From Undibacterium pigrum (GTDB taxonomy: Bacteria; Pseudomonadota; Gammaproteobacteria; Burkholderiales; Burkholderiaceae_D): a stretch of DNA of 64,000 nucleotides. The translations under genes were made by a program, and so were the position numbers. The notes beneath the pieces are model-generated. The model did no database searches. It had not been told where the DNA came from and saw nothing but the letters and a program-made list of their open reading frames with translations. Location: contig NZ_QJKB01000001.1 in NCBI RefSeq assembly GCF_003201815.1, positions 496,001 through 560,000 of the forward strand. Direction: 5' to 3'. Shown here in pieces: positions 16,633 to 25,570 of the stretch (the first letter of the stretch is position 1; every line of letters starts with the position of its first letter).

Positions 16633-18321
16633 TCAATCTATGTGCTCGACCAGTAACTGTACTCTGGTGACACCATTATATTCATTGGCATCCAGCCTGA
16701 AAGCGACATGTACGTTTTCAGGGAGGCTGTCGGTGTGACCGAACCATATAGCATCATAACGCAGCTTGTTTTTTTCCAGCACCAGCTTTAAATGACGCTC
16801 TTTTAATATCCTCTGTGATATCAGTTTAAAGTCATCGCAAAATATGGGGGGGGGAAAGCCTTGCCCCCATACTTGCGTATCCAGCAGGCGAATAAAGTCC
16901 GTCGAGTAATAGGCATCTTCCAGTGGACCATCTGTTTCCACGACACGCTCTAGCTGATGAGCCTGTAACCAGCTTTTTCCTACAGATTCAAAAGCTTGCT
17001 GGAATGCTGGAAAGTCTTCAGCTCGCAAGGTCAGACCCGCTGCCATCGCATGGCCGCCAAATTTTTGTATCAGACTCGGCGCATGCTTGGACACCAGATC
17101 AAGTGCATCGCGCAAATGAAAGCCAGGTATGGAGCGACCTGAACCTTTGATCAATCCCTCGCCGCCAGGTGCAAAGGTGATGGTAGGACGATAAAACTTG
17201 TCTTTCAGGCGAGAGGCGACGATGCCAATGACACCCTGATGCCAGCTCTCATCAAACACTGTAATAGTATTGCTGTCTTGCGGTTGAAAATCGTCCAGGT
17301 GCAGCAGGGCCACATCCTGCATTTCGCGTTCTATGTCTTTGCGATCAGCATTGATGCTATTTAATTCCTGGGCGATTTGCCAGGCGCGGCCTTCGTCATC
17401 GGTAGTCAGGCATTCTATGCCCAGCGCCATGTCAGCCAGCCGGCCAGCGGCGTTGAGCCTGGGGCCAAGAGCAAAACCAAGATCAAAAGGGCTGGCATTG
17501 CGCGGTTCACGGCCAGCTACGCGGAACAAGGCAGCGATGCCTGCACACATACGTCCAGCGCGCATACGCTTTAAGCCTTGCGCCACCAGGATGCGGTTAT
17601 TGGCATCCAGTTTAACCACGTCAGCAACCGTACCCAACGCAACCAAATCCAGCAAGGCATCGAGCTTGGGTTGATTTTGCTGATCGAATACGCCGCGTTG
17701 GCGCAATTCTGCCCGTAAAGCCAGCAGTACGTAAAACATGACGCCGACACCGGCCAGGTTTTTGCTGGGGAAGCCACATTCAGGCTGGTTAGGATTGACG
17801 ATGACAGCGGCATCCGGCAAATGGTCGCCTGGCAAATGGTGATCGGTGACGACCACGGCAATGCCCTGGGCATTTGCCGCTGCAACGCCATCCACACTGG
17901 CAATGCCGTTATCGACGGTGACGATGACGTCTGGCGACTTTTCTTTTTGTGTTAGTGCAACGATTTCTGGCGTCAGGCCATAGCCATATTCAAAACGGTT
18001 CGGCACGATGTAATCGACATTTGCCCCCAGCATGCGCAGGCCGCGCAAGCCTACCGCACAGGCAGTCGCACCATCGCAGTCATAATCGGCAACGATAACG
18101 AGTTTTTTGTTTTGTGCAATTGCGTCAGCTAAAAATGTTGCTGCCTGGCCTATGTGTAAAAGCCCGGCAGGGGGCAGCATGGCATTCAACTCGGTGCTGA
18201 GTTCTTTTTCGCCTGTTGCACCGCGTGATGCATATAGGCGTGCCAGCACAGGATGCAAGCCATTCTGGCGCAACATTTCAGATTCACGGAAAGGGCAGGG
18301 GCGTACTGTAATGCGTGTCAT
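16633..18321 (-). CDS. recJ: Single-stranded-DNA-specific exonuclease RecJ
   Basis: A 562-residue 5'-3' single-strand DNA exonuclease for RecF-pathway recombination and mismatch repair. DHH-family motifs: VADYDCDGATACAVGLRGL (motif I), VTVDNGIAS, and VVTDHHLPGDHLPDAAVIVNPN (the DHH motif). DHHA1 follows with GSGRSIPGFHLRDALD and KFGGHAMAAGL, then the OB-fold domain at the C terminus. The start is ATG 18321 (MTRITVRPCPFRE): its first bases overlap the stop of the RpfE-like gene in an ATGA arrangement, and residues further upstream do not look conserved. Length is normal (E. coli 577). Confidence 0.94.
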   Translation of the reverse strand: MTRITVRPCPFRESEMLRQNGLHPVLARLYASRGATGEKELSTELNAMLPPAGLLHIGQAATFLADAIAQNKKLVIVADYDCDGATACAVGLRGLRMLGANVDYIVPNRFEYGYGLTPEIVALTQKEKSPDVIVTVDNGIASVDGVAAANAQGIAVVVTDHHLPGDHLPDAAVIVNPNQPECGFPSKNLAGVGVMFYVLLALRAELRQRGVFDQQNQPKLDALLDLVALGTVADVVKLDANNRILVAQGLKRMRAGRMCAGIAALFRVAGREPRNASPFDLGFALGPRLNAAGRLADMALGIECLTTDDEGRAWQIAQELNSINADRKDIEREMQDVALLHLDDFQPQDSNTITVFDESWHQGVIGIVASRLKDKFYRPTITFAPGGEGLIKGSGRSIPGFHLRDALDLVSKHAPSLIQKFGGHAMAAGLTLRAEDFPAFQQAFESVGKSWLQAHQLERVVETDGPLEDAYYSTDFIRLLDTQVWGQGFPPPIFCDDFKLISQRILKERHLKLVLEKNKLRYDAIWFGHTDSLPENVHVAFRLDANEYNGVTRVQLLVEHID

Positions 18322-19304
18322 GAAATCGAAAATAAATGATGTAATGAGGGCTTGACCCAAAATTTACGCAAGGACCAGGGCGTCAGGTCAAATCTGGCGA
18401 TCTTGTGCGCATCGCTGAAATTGAGTTTCAGGCTGGTGACTTGCTTATTCTGCAGACCTGCCACCAGAGGGGAAAACCAGTTTTTATCCAGTTCGTGCAT
18501 ATTGTCCAGCCACAGCGCCCAGTCGTTATTGATGGCAGCTTCGCATAGATTGTTGAGTAATCCTGGTACTTGTCCTTGTGACTGAGACAGATGCTGGGCG
18601 TAATTGTTAGCGGTACTGACTTGCTTCAGCGCTGGCTCAAGATTTTGCGCGCCACCAGATATCCAGACAGAATTGATGACTTTGGCACCGCGCATCTCAC
18701 GCTGGGCATTAATGTCATGGGTGAACCACTGCATCTGTATTTCATTTTGCAATTTGCGCCAGGGACGCTCAAACTCGCCTTTTGGCATCCATATATCAAT
18801 ATTGTGACCGCAAGCAGCATCTACAGTGGCTGTTTGCAAGCCTGCCCATTCATCGGCACGTAAAAACCAGGTTTGTGCATCGCCAAACAAGATTTGCAAG
18901 CCCATTTCTTCGCAACTTGCTTTAGCCATTTCAAACAATGAACGGGATTCGGTTTCACTAATGTTTAATTGCCGCTGATCTGTCAGCACCAGATGATCAC
19001 GGGCAATATGGATGTGGACAGGCTGCAAGACGTACCAATTTCCGGCTTCAGGCCTCAGGCCATATGCTTGCATGCGGTTCCAGGCTATTGCCGGGCTATT
19101 TGCTTTATCTGCGGGAGGAAACTGGCCTGCAAGCCAGTATTCATGGCTGAGTGCGCGCGAGAAATCGTCTGTCGTCTGCGTCCGGGCACTGCCTGCGCAA
19201 GCGATTAGCCTGGCTAAACCTGGGGTCTGCATTTCTTTTAACAGGTCTTTGGCAAGGCTTGCTGGTGGAATCCCGAAGGGGATTATCAATTCTAAATGGT
19301 TCAT
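18318..19304 (-). CDS. RpfE-like / phosphoglycerate mutase-annotated regulatory protein
   Basis: A 328-residue cytosolic protein beginning MNHLELIIPFGIPPASLAKD. Betaproteobacterial homologues next to recJ are usually annotated as RpfE-type regulatory protein or as cofactor-independent phosphoglycerate mutase. I see no convincing metal-binding motifs of that mutase, so the enzymatic name should not be trusted. Recognisable segments are HIHIARDHLVL, DIWMPKGEFERPWRKLQNEIQM, NSVWISGGAQ and ALWLDNMHELDKNWFSPL. Translation is coupled to recJ by a 4-base overlap. It is divergent from lolC. The function is not established. Confidence 0.65.
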   Translation of the reverse strand: MNHLELIIPFGIPPASLAKDLLKEMQTPGLARLIACAGSARTQTTDDFSRALSHEYWLAGQFPPADKANSPAIAWNRMQAYGLRPEAGNWYVLQPVHIHIARDHLVLTDQRQLNISETESRSLFEMAKASCEEMGLQILFGDAQTWFLRADEWAGLQTATVDAACGHNIDIWMPKGEFERPWRKLQNEIQMQWFTHDINAQREMRGAKVINSVWISGGAQNLEPALKQVSTANNYAQHLSQSQGQVPGLLNNLCEAAINNDWALWLDNMHELDKNWFSPLVAGLQNKQVTSLKLNFSDAHKIARFDLTPWSLRKFWVKPSLHHLFSIS

Positions 19305-19369
19305 AGTGCTGTATTGTATGGCAAACGTGTGGCAAACTGCTGGCTGCCTTCACAACAAGTGTAAATGCA

Positions 19370-20626
19370 GTGAAAAATCTCTCTTTTGAATGGCTGGTTG
19401 GCTTGCGTTATACGCGTGCTGGCCGGCGTAGTGGTCGTAATGGTTTTATTTCCTTTATCTCGCTGATTTCCATGGCAGGTATAGGACTGGGTGTGGCAGC
19501 CATGATTGTTGTCATTTCAGTCATGAATGGTTTCCAGAAAGAAGTGCGGGACCGCATGTTGTCCGTACTGGCTCACGTCGAAGTCTTTGATGCCAGCGGA
19601 GCCTTACCTGACTGGCGCTCAACTGCGCTGGAAGTGCAAAAAAATCCTGCAGTCACTGGGACAGCTCCCTATGTCGATGGTCAGGCCATGATTATCCGTG
19701 AAGATGTCATGCGCGGCGTAATCTTGCGCGGCATCCTGCCGGAAGAAGAGCCCAAGGTTTCTGACGTTGCCAGCAAAATCAAGTATGGTAAATGGGCTGA
19801 CCTCAAGCCAGGCGAATTCAATATCGTGCTGGGTTCAGCATTGGCCAGCAGCTTGCGCGTCCGCATAGGTGAAAAAATCACCCTCGCTGCACCTGAAGGG
19901 CAAATGACACCTGCAGGTGTCGTGCCCCGTCTGAAAGCCTTTAATGTGGTGGGTATATTTGAAGCCGGTCACTATGAGTATGATTCAGGCATGGCGTTCA
20001 TGCACATAGAAGACGCACAAAAATTCTTCCGTCTGAGCTCCCCCTCTGGCCTGCGTTTGCGTATCAAGGAAATGCTCAAGGCCCCACAAGTGGCGCTGGA
20101 ACTGTCGCGCACCCTCTCTGGAGATTTGCTGATACGTGACTGGTCACAACAGAACAAAGTGTATTTCGCTGCGGTAAAAGCAGAAAAAACCATGATGTTC
20201 ATCATCCTGACGCTGATTATCGCTGTGGCTGCCTTCAATCTGGTGTCAACCCTGGTCATGACGGTGACTGACAAACAGGCTGATATTGCCATCTTGCGCA
20301 CCCTGGGGGCGGCACCGTCGTCCATCATGAAAATATTCGTGATACAGGGCACTATCGTCGGTTGCCTGGGGACCTTGTCAGGTGTGGGCCTGGGTTTGTT
20401 GATCTCCCTGAATATTGACGTGATTGTGCCTTTTATAGAGAGCATATTGGGCATACAACTGCTTTCCAAAGAGGTGTATGTCATCAGCAAATTGCCATCC
20501 GATGTGCAGTTATCTGACGTACTGACTATCGGCAGTGTTGCCTTAATCCTGGCCATGCTGGCTACCATTTACCCTAGCTGGCGTGCTTCACGCGTGAAAC
20601 CTGCGGAGGCATTGCGTTATGAGTGA
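19370..20626 (+). CDS. lolC: Lipoprotein-releasing ABC transporter permease LolC/LolE
   Basis: A 418-residue inner-membrane subunit of the Lol system, which extracts outer-membrane lipoproteins and hands them to LolA. An N-terminal helix (residues 22-50, [20 protein letters not shown]) is followed by a roughly 220-residue periplasmic domain. Three C-terminal FtsX-type helices follow (from [20 protein letters not shown] to the end), finishing with the family's [21 protein letters not shown] start. It overlaps lolD by eight bases. Only one LolC/E-type permease is present here, which suggests a homodimeric (LolF-like) arrangement, though a second copy elsewhere cannot be excluded. Confidence 0.93.
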   Translation: MKNLSFEWLVGLRYTRAGRRSGRNGFISFISLISMAGIGLGVAAMIVVISVMNGFQKEVRDRMLSVLAHVEVFDASGALPDWRSTALEVQKNPAVTGTAPYVDGQAMIIREDVMRGVILRGILPEEEPKVSDVASKIKYGKWADLKPGEFNIVLGSALASSLRVRIGEKITLAAPEGQMTPAGVVPRLKAFNVVGIFEAGHYEYDSGMAFMHIEDAQKFFRLSSPSGLRLRIKEMLKAPQVALELSRTLSGDLLIRDWSQQNKVYFAAVKAEKTMMFIILTLIIAVAAFNLVSTLVMTVTDKQADIAILRTLGAAPSSIMKIFVIQGTIVGCLGTLSGVGLGLLISLNIDVIVPFIESILGIQLLSKEVYVISKLPSDVQLSDVLTIGSVALILAMLATIYPSWRASRVKPAEALRYE

Positions 20627-21344
20627 TCAAGTATTGAATAAAGAACAGAACAAGCAAAGTAATGAGCAAGAAGCGGTTTTATCTTGCAGTGATCTGGGCA
20701 AGACATTTTCGCAAGGGCTGGATTCTGTCAATGTATTGAAAGAAATTAACCTCAGTGTTTTCAGAGGCGAACGGGTTGCCATCATAGGCGCTTCTGGCTG
20801 CGGCAAGTCCACCTTGCTGCATTTGCTGGGTGGTCTGGATACACCAAGCAAAGGCACGGTAACCCTGCAAGGCAAGGATTTTGCCAGTTTGAATGAAAAA
20901 GCACGCGGCGAATTGCGTAATCATGCCCTGGGATTTGTGTATCAGTTCCATCATTTATTGCCCGAATTTTCAGCACTGGATAATGTCGCCATGCCGCTCA
21001 TTATCCGCCGCATGGCAAGGGCAGAAGCGCAGAAAATAGCGCAAGCCACTTTGGAAAAAGTCGGGCTTGGCCATAGACTTAAACATGTACCTGGTGAGTT
21101 ATCCGGTGGCGAAAGACAGCGCGTGGCTTTGGCGCGTGCGCTGGTCACCCAGCCAGCCTGCGTGCTGGCAGATGAACCTACCGGTAATCTTGACGGTAGT
21201 ACGGCGCAACAGGTATTTGCCCTGATGCTGGAATTGTCGCGCACGCTGGGTACTGCTTTTGTTATAGTTACCCATGATGCAGAATTGGCCGGACGCTGTG
21301 ACCGTGTTTTCCGTTTAACTGATCGTGGACTGCAACAACAATAG
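20619..21344 (+). CDS. lolD: Lipoprotein-releasing ABC transporter ATP-binding protein LolD
   Basis: A 241-residue ATPase of the LolCDE complex. Walker A is GASGCGKST near residue 54, followed by the LolD-characteristic [25 protein letters not shown]. The signature is [16 protein letters not shown], Walker [13 protein letters not shown] and the switch His in VTHDAEL. The start lies inside the lolC 3' end behind a GGAGG site. Length is normal (E. coli 233). Confidence 0.95.
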   Translation: MSDQVLNKEQNKQSNEQEAVLSCSDLGKTFSQGLDSVNVLKEINLSVFRGERVAIIGASGCGKSTLLHLLGGLDTPSKGTVTLQGKDFASLNEKARGELRNHALGFVYQFHHLLPEFSALDNVAMPLIIRRMARAEAQKIAQATLEKVGLGHRLKHVPGELSGGERQRVALARALVTQPACVLADEPTGNLDGSTAQQVFALMLELSRTLGTAFVIVTHDAELAGRCDRVFRLTDRGLQQQ

Positions 21345-21392
21345 AATGGCATGCAAAAGACCAGCAAAATGAAACTCAGGAGGCATCATCGT

Positions 21393-22748
21393 ATGTTCTC
21401 CATAGCTCATTTTTCTACCCAGCCAGGTAGCTGGCTGGTGTCTGGCCTGTTATTTGCGCTGAGCCCATCTATATATGCGGCAGATACGGTGGAGTTGGTA
21501 TTGCAACTGGAAACTTCACTGACCAGTGACAGCAATCCCTTTCGTTTTTACGAACAAACGGCCAAACCTGTTCAGCCCGATCAGGGCGATCAGACTGAAC
21601 AGCCTGTTCTTGGGCCCGATAAGCAATTCCGCAACCGCGACAGTGTGACCGGCACGGACGTACGTGCCGGTGCCATCATCCCTATTTTATCTGACCGCAC
21701 CCGCCTGATATTGACTGGTTCACTCGGTAACCGGCATTATAAAAACTATAAAGAACTCAATCATCACCTTACTGCTGCCGATGCCACCCTACAATGGGCA
21801 GCTGGGAAAATTGTGAATGGCCAAATCACTGCCGGTAAAGAAGACAGGTTGTTTCAATATATTAACGGCAGCCTGACGGATAAAGATATCTCTCATCAAA
21901 AACGTGCTGCTGCTAACGTCAACTTTAAACTGACGGATGAATGGTCCTTGAATGTCAGTCTGGACAGAGCGGGACTAAATTACGATTTGCCCTTGAATCA
22001 GTTATATAACTTTGACGAGCGCGGCAGGCAATTGAGTGGCCGCTACTATTCGCCAACCGGGTCAAGCGTTGAAATTGGAACGCGTTTGTCTGAAACCAAT
22101 TTCCCAGACCGCAATGAGCGGGATATTGCAGACCTCGATAAGGCATATAAAGAGTCAGAGGTATTTCTCGATGCTGAGTGGCGCTACAGTAGCAAGTCTG
22201 TCACCAGTGCGCATCTGGGCGTGATCAAGCGCAAGTATGATGTGCTGACTGAGCGCGATACCAATTTGTCGAATATTCTGCTGCGCGGCACTTATCATCA
22301 CTCACCTAAAGTACGTCTTGATTTGCAGCTATGGGACCGGCCTTTTACGATAGTCGACCGTACCGTGGTCTATGTGCTGAGCAAGGCTGTACGCTTCGAT
22401 GCGCAATGGAAGTACTCAGATAAATCGCAAATGAATTTCTCCACACTTTTTCAAAATAGCGATAATGTCCTGGTGCCGCGCCTGGCAACTCTTGCTGATG
22501 GTACTTCGCGCAAGGAGAAATTGATACGTGTGGGCTTGGGTGGCGCTTATGAGTTTGAGCGAGGATTTCGCCTGGTGCTGGATAGTTTTTATGAAAAAGT
22601 CCAGCGTGAATCAGATGGTGTGAATTTGAAACAGGCGGTGGTCAAGTTTGGGCTGGAGTACACGTATGAAAATTTACCGGGGAGTAATTCGCGTATGGGC
22701 TTGAAACGCTATCAACATTCCCTGAGTGCCTCGGATAGTTTGCGCTGA
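21393..22748 (+). CDS. Outer-membrane beta-barrel protein, EpsL-like
   Basis: A 451-residue exported protein. The start is the ATG at 21393, with a perfect AGGAGG nine bases upstream and a signal peptide directly after it (MFSIAHFSTQPGSWLVSGLL, cleavage after IYA). The mature part is rich in alternating polar/hydrophobic strands with Tyr, Arg and Asp, as in porin-like barrels. It resembles the putative exopolysaccharide biosynthesis protein EpsL of PEP-CTERM/exosortase polysaccharide loci, a poorly characterised family thought to export polysaccharide. Its last base is two bases before the polysaccharide deacetylase ATG. No exosortase or glycosyltransferases are nearby. The name is tentative. 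Confidence 0.65.
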   Translation: MFSIAHFSTQPGSWLVSGLLFALSPSIYAADTVELVLQLETSLTSDSNPFRFYEQTAKPVQPDQGDQTEQPVLGPDKQFRNRDSVTGTDVRAGAIIPILSDRTRLILTGSLGNRHYKNYKELNHHLTAADATLQWAAGKIVNGQITAGKEDRLFQYINGSLTDKDISHQKRAAANVNFKLTDEWSLNVSLDRAGLNYDLPLNQLYNFDERGRQLSGRYYSPTGSSVEIGTRLSETNFPDRNERDIADLDKAYKESEVFLDAEWRYSSKSVTSAHLGVIKRKYDVLTERDTNLSNILLRGTYHHSPKVRLDLQLWDRPFTIVDRTVVYVLSKAVRFDAQWKYSDKSQMNFSTLFQNSDNVLVPRLATLADGTSRKEKLIRVGLGGAYEFERGFRLVLDSFYEKVQRESDGVNLKQAVVKFGLEYTYENLPGSNSRMGLKRYQHSLSASDSLR

Positions 22749-22750
22749 TC

Positions 22751-23482
22751 ATGGGGCTGACACAAAAATTAAGCCGCTTCGCGGCACGCCACACAGCAAA
22801 TCGCTGGTTGCCATTGAATAAGGGCAGGGGCGTAGTCAGTTTCAGTTTTGATGATGTGCCAGCCAGTGCCTGCCATCAGGGGGCCATGCTGCTGGAGTTA
22901 TACCAGGCACGAGGTACTTTCTATATTTGCGGCAGTCTGACCGATGGCGTTGAGCAAAACCAGCCATGCCATAGCGTAGAAGATTTGCGGCGATTACTGG
23001 AAAACGAGCATGAAATTGGTTGTCACACCTATTCGCATACCAATTGTGCCAATGCCACCCCCAGTTTTTTGCAGGAAGATTGGGAACGCAACCAGGCTTT
23101 TTTCAAGCAGCATGGCATCACCAATCATGGTTTCGCTTTTCCCTTTGGCGCTTATGACCTGGGCAGCAAACTGGCGGCTTCGAAGCGATTTGCGTATAAC
23201 CGGATTACCGGTGGCGGTACCCAGACAGGGCGTGCCGACTTGTCTGCCTTGCGTGCACAAGCCTTATACTCGGCCAATAATAATGAAGATGAGATAGGTG
23301 CACTGATCAAACATACTGCCTCAGAGGGCGGTTGGTTGATTTTATATAGTCATGAAGTCAGTGAAACACCTGGTCCATGGGGGGCAACGCCAGCTTTGCT
23401 GGAAAGCGCCTTACAGACAGCTACTCAAGAAAGTTGTCAGATATTGCCAGTCCATAAGGCAATTGACTTCTTTCTTTCATAA
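22751..23482 (+). CDS. Polysaccharide deacetylase family protein (NodB homology, CE4)
   Basis: A 243-residue protein with a NodB-type deacetylase domain. Motif 1 is VSFSFDDVPASACHQGA (catalytic Asp-Asp). Motif 2 is HEIGCHTYSHTNC, with two metal-binding His. Motif 3 is FAFPFGAYD. A later SHEVSE segment carries the C-terminal His. No signal peptide is seen, so it may act on cytoplasmic or membrane-side precursors. It sits two bases after the EpsL-like gene without its own ribosome site, which suggests coupled translation and a shared role in an N-acetylated polysaccharide. The substrate is unknown. Confidence 0.85.
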   Translation: MGLTQKLSRFAARHTANRWLPLNKGRGVVSFSFDDVPASACHQGAMLLELYQARGTFYICGSLTDGVEQNQPCHSVEDLRRLLENEHEIGCHTYSHTNCANATPSFLQEDWERNQAFFKQHGITNHGFAFPFGAYDLGSKLAASKRFAYNRITGGGTQTGRADLSALRAQALYSANNNEDEIGALIKHTASEGGWLILYSHEVSETPGPWGATPALLESALQTATQESCQILPVHKAIDFFLS

Positions 23483-23497
23483 TGGCTTACGTGGTTT

Positions 23498-23520
23498 TTA
23501 CTCAAATCTTATTTGGGTAA
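23498..23520. promoter_or_regulatory. Short hairpin upstream of the MFS-acyltransferase gene
   Basis: TTACTCAAAT and ATTTGGGTAA form a 10-bp stem (one G-U pair) with a 3-base loop, 16 bases past the deacetylase stop. There is no T-run after it in the plus direction. It may be a weak terminator, a processing hairpin or a regulatory site. Confidence 0.3.
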
Positions 23521-23570
23521 GTTACAATTCTTGCGGTTTCAATCTTAATTTCAGGTAGCAGACAACATCC

Positions 23571-25457
23571 ATGAGCCAACATAGCCAGTTTACCCTGCTG
23601 TCCCAGCGTCGCTTTGCTCCGTTTTTCTGGACGCAATTTCTCGGCGCGTTCAATGATAATGTGTTCAAGACAGCCTTGCTGACCATACTGACGTATGACG
23701 CATTGTCCTGGACAAATATGGATGTCGGCTTGCTTAATAACCTGATACCAGGTTTATTCATTCTGCCCTTTGTGCTGTTTTCAGCAACCTCCGGTCAATT
23801 GGCTGACAAATTCGAAAAAGGCCGCATGGCCCGCAATGTCAAATTGCTCGAAATTGGTATCATGCTGATTGCTGCTGTCGGCTGGCAAACGCATAATCTT
23901 TGGCTGCTGATTGCCGCTGTTGCAGGCATGGGCATACATTCAACCTTGTTTGGCCCGGTCAAATATGCCTATTTACCCCAGCATCTGAAGACTGACGAGC
24001 TGGTTGGCGGCAATGGCCTGATAGAAATGGGTACCTTTGTCGGCATCTTGCTAGGTGAAATTCTCGGTGCCATGCTGGTGGTTCACAAACCCTGGGGCAT
24101 AGAATTGGTTGCTGGTGGTGCGATAGTCGTTGCTATCATGGGTTATCTGACGGCACTGCGTATCCCCGATTCTCCAGCTCCTGCGCCGGAATTAAAAATC
24201 AACTGGAATCCAGCAACAGAAACAATCAGGAATATCAGTTTCAGCAAACAAAACCGTCCGGTATTTTTGTCTTTGCTGGGTAACTCCTGGTTCTGGTTTT
24301 ACGGCGCGATTGTTCTGGCGCAATTTCCTTTATATGCAAAAAATTACCTGCATGGTGACCACAGCGTCTTTGTGCTTTTGTTGACGATATTCTCTTTTGG
24401 TATAGGCGCAGGTTCTTTGTTATGCGAGAAGCTCTCTGGTCATAAGGTCGAAATTGGTCTGGTGCCTTTTGGGGCCATCGGTTTGTCTGTATTTGGTTTT
24501 GATCTGTATTTATCCAGCCTTAGCTATACCAATGTGGCAACTGTCGGCGCCATGGAGTTCATCAAGCAAACGGGTAGTTTGCACATCCTGTTCGACATTA
24601 CGATGATAGGTATCTTCGGTGGTTTATACATCGTGCCTTTGTTTGCTTTGATACAAACACGTTGCGATCCAAAACATCTGTCGCGTACGATCGCGGGCAT
24701 GAATATCCTGAACGCCTTGTTCATGGTGGTCGCTTCATTGTCTGCTGTAGCGATGCTGGAAAAAGGTTTCACGATACCGCAAATCTTCATGGCAACTGCT
24801 ATTCTGAATGCCATCGTGGCGATCTATATCTTCAGCCTGGTACCAGAGTTTTTGATGCGTTTTATTGCGTGGATATTGATACACACTATCTACAAGGTCA
24901 AGACCATCAATACTGAGCGCCTGCCTGATGAAGGGGCTGGCATCCTCGTCTGTAATCATGTCAGCTACATGGATGCCATCGTCATCATGGCATCAAGCCC
25001 GCGACCAGTGCGCTTTGTCATGGACCACAGGATATTTAAGATACCTTTCATGTCATGGGTATTCCGTACTGCCAAGGCCATTCCTATCGCGCCAGCCAAA
25101 GAAGACCCGTGGTTGATGGAAAAATCGTTTATCGATGTTGCCCAGGCTTTGCATGAAGGTGATCTCGTTTGCATTTTCCCTGAAGGTAAATTGACCGCGA
25201 CTGGTGAATTGAATGAATTTAAAGGCGGGATCATGAAGATACTGGAACGTAGCCCCGTTCCGGTTTATCCGTTGGCTTTGCGTGGTTTATGGGGTAGTGT
25301 ATTTTCGCGTGATAAAAGCAATTCCTTTGGACGCGCATTCCGTCAAGGCCCATTCTCCAAACTGGAACTGGTCGTAGGTGAGGTCATGCAGCCTCAGGAT
25401 GTGACTCCTCAGGCGCTGCAGGAAAAGGTCAGTGAATTGCGTGGTGACTGGAAATAA
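23571..25457 (+). CDS. Fused MFS transporter and 1-acyl-glycerol-3-phosphate acyltransferase (LplT-PlsC type)
   Basis: A 628-residue inner-membrane protein. Residues 1-415 form a 12-helix MFS domain resembling the lysophospholipid transporter LplT (FFWTQFLGAFNDNVFKTALL near the start). Residues 430-628 form a PlsC-type acyltransferase with the H-x4-D motif NHVSYMDA and the FPEGKLTATG motif. It would flip a lysophospholipid inward and re-acylate it. E. coli does this with separate LplT and Aas, and Aas carries an acyl-ACP synthetase domain that this protein lacks. Such two-domain proteins, and three-domain ones with the AMP-ligase, are found in proteobacteria. It stands alone and is closed by a strong terminator. 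Confidence 0.88.
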   Translation: MSQHSQFTLLSQRRFAPFFWTQFLGAFNDNVFKTALLTILTYDALSWTNMDVGLLNNLIPGLFILPFVLFSATSGQLADKFEKGRMARNVKLLEIGIMLIAAVGWQTHNLWLLIAAVAGMGIHSTLFGPVKYAYLPQHLKTDELVGGNGLIEMGTFVGILLGEILGAMLVVHKPWGIELVAGGAIVVAIMGYLTALRIPDSPAPAPELKINWNPATETIRNISFSKQNRPVFLSLLGNSWFWFYGAIVLAQFPLYAKNYLHGDHSVFVLLLTIFSFGIGAGSLLCEKLSGHKVEIGLVPFGAIGLSVFGFDLYLSSLSYTNVATVGAMEFIKQTGSLHILFDITMIGIFGGLYIVPLFALIQTRCDPKHLSRTIAGMNILNALFMVVASLSAVAMLEKGFTIPQIFMATAILNAIVAIYIFSLVPEFLMRFIAWILIHTIYKVKTINTERLPDEGAGILVCNHVSYMDAIVIMASSPRPVRFVMDHRIFKIPFMSWVFRTAKAIPIAPAKEDPWLMEKSFIDVAQALHEGDLVCIFPEGKLTATGELNEFKGGIMKILERSPVPVYPLALRGLWGSVFSRDKSNSFGRAFRQGPFSKLELVVGEVMQPQDVTPQALQEKVSELRGDWK

Positions 25458-25504
25458 ATTTCAAATATCAGCTTAATCATCCAGGTTCATTTTAAGTTTA
25501 ATAA

Positions 25505-25540
25505 AAAAATGGCGCATTCATTATTGAATGCGCCATTTTT
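25505..25540. terminator. Bidirectional rho-independent terminator
   Basis: A perfect 16-bp stem including A/T tails (core ATGGCGCATTCA, loop TTAT, TGAATGCGCCAT). It lies between the convergent MFS-PlsC and phoH genes and has A/T runs on both sides, so it serves both. Confidence 0.92.
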
Positions 25541-25570
25541 ATTTGCTGCGTTTTTACTTCATGAGTCCGA

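Noticed and set aside
18318-19304. Calling the RpfE-like gene a phosphoglycerate mutase
   Set aside because: No convincing metal-binding or phosphoserine-site motifs of the cofactor-independent mutase were found; the common annotation is not supported here.
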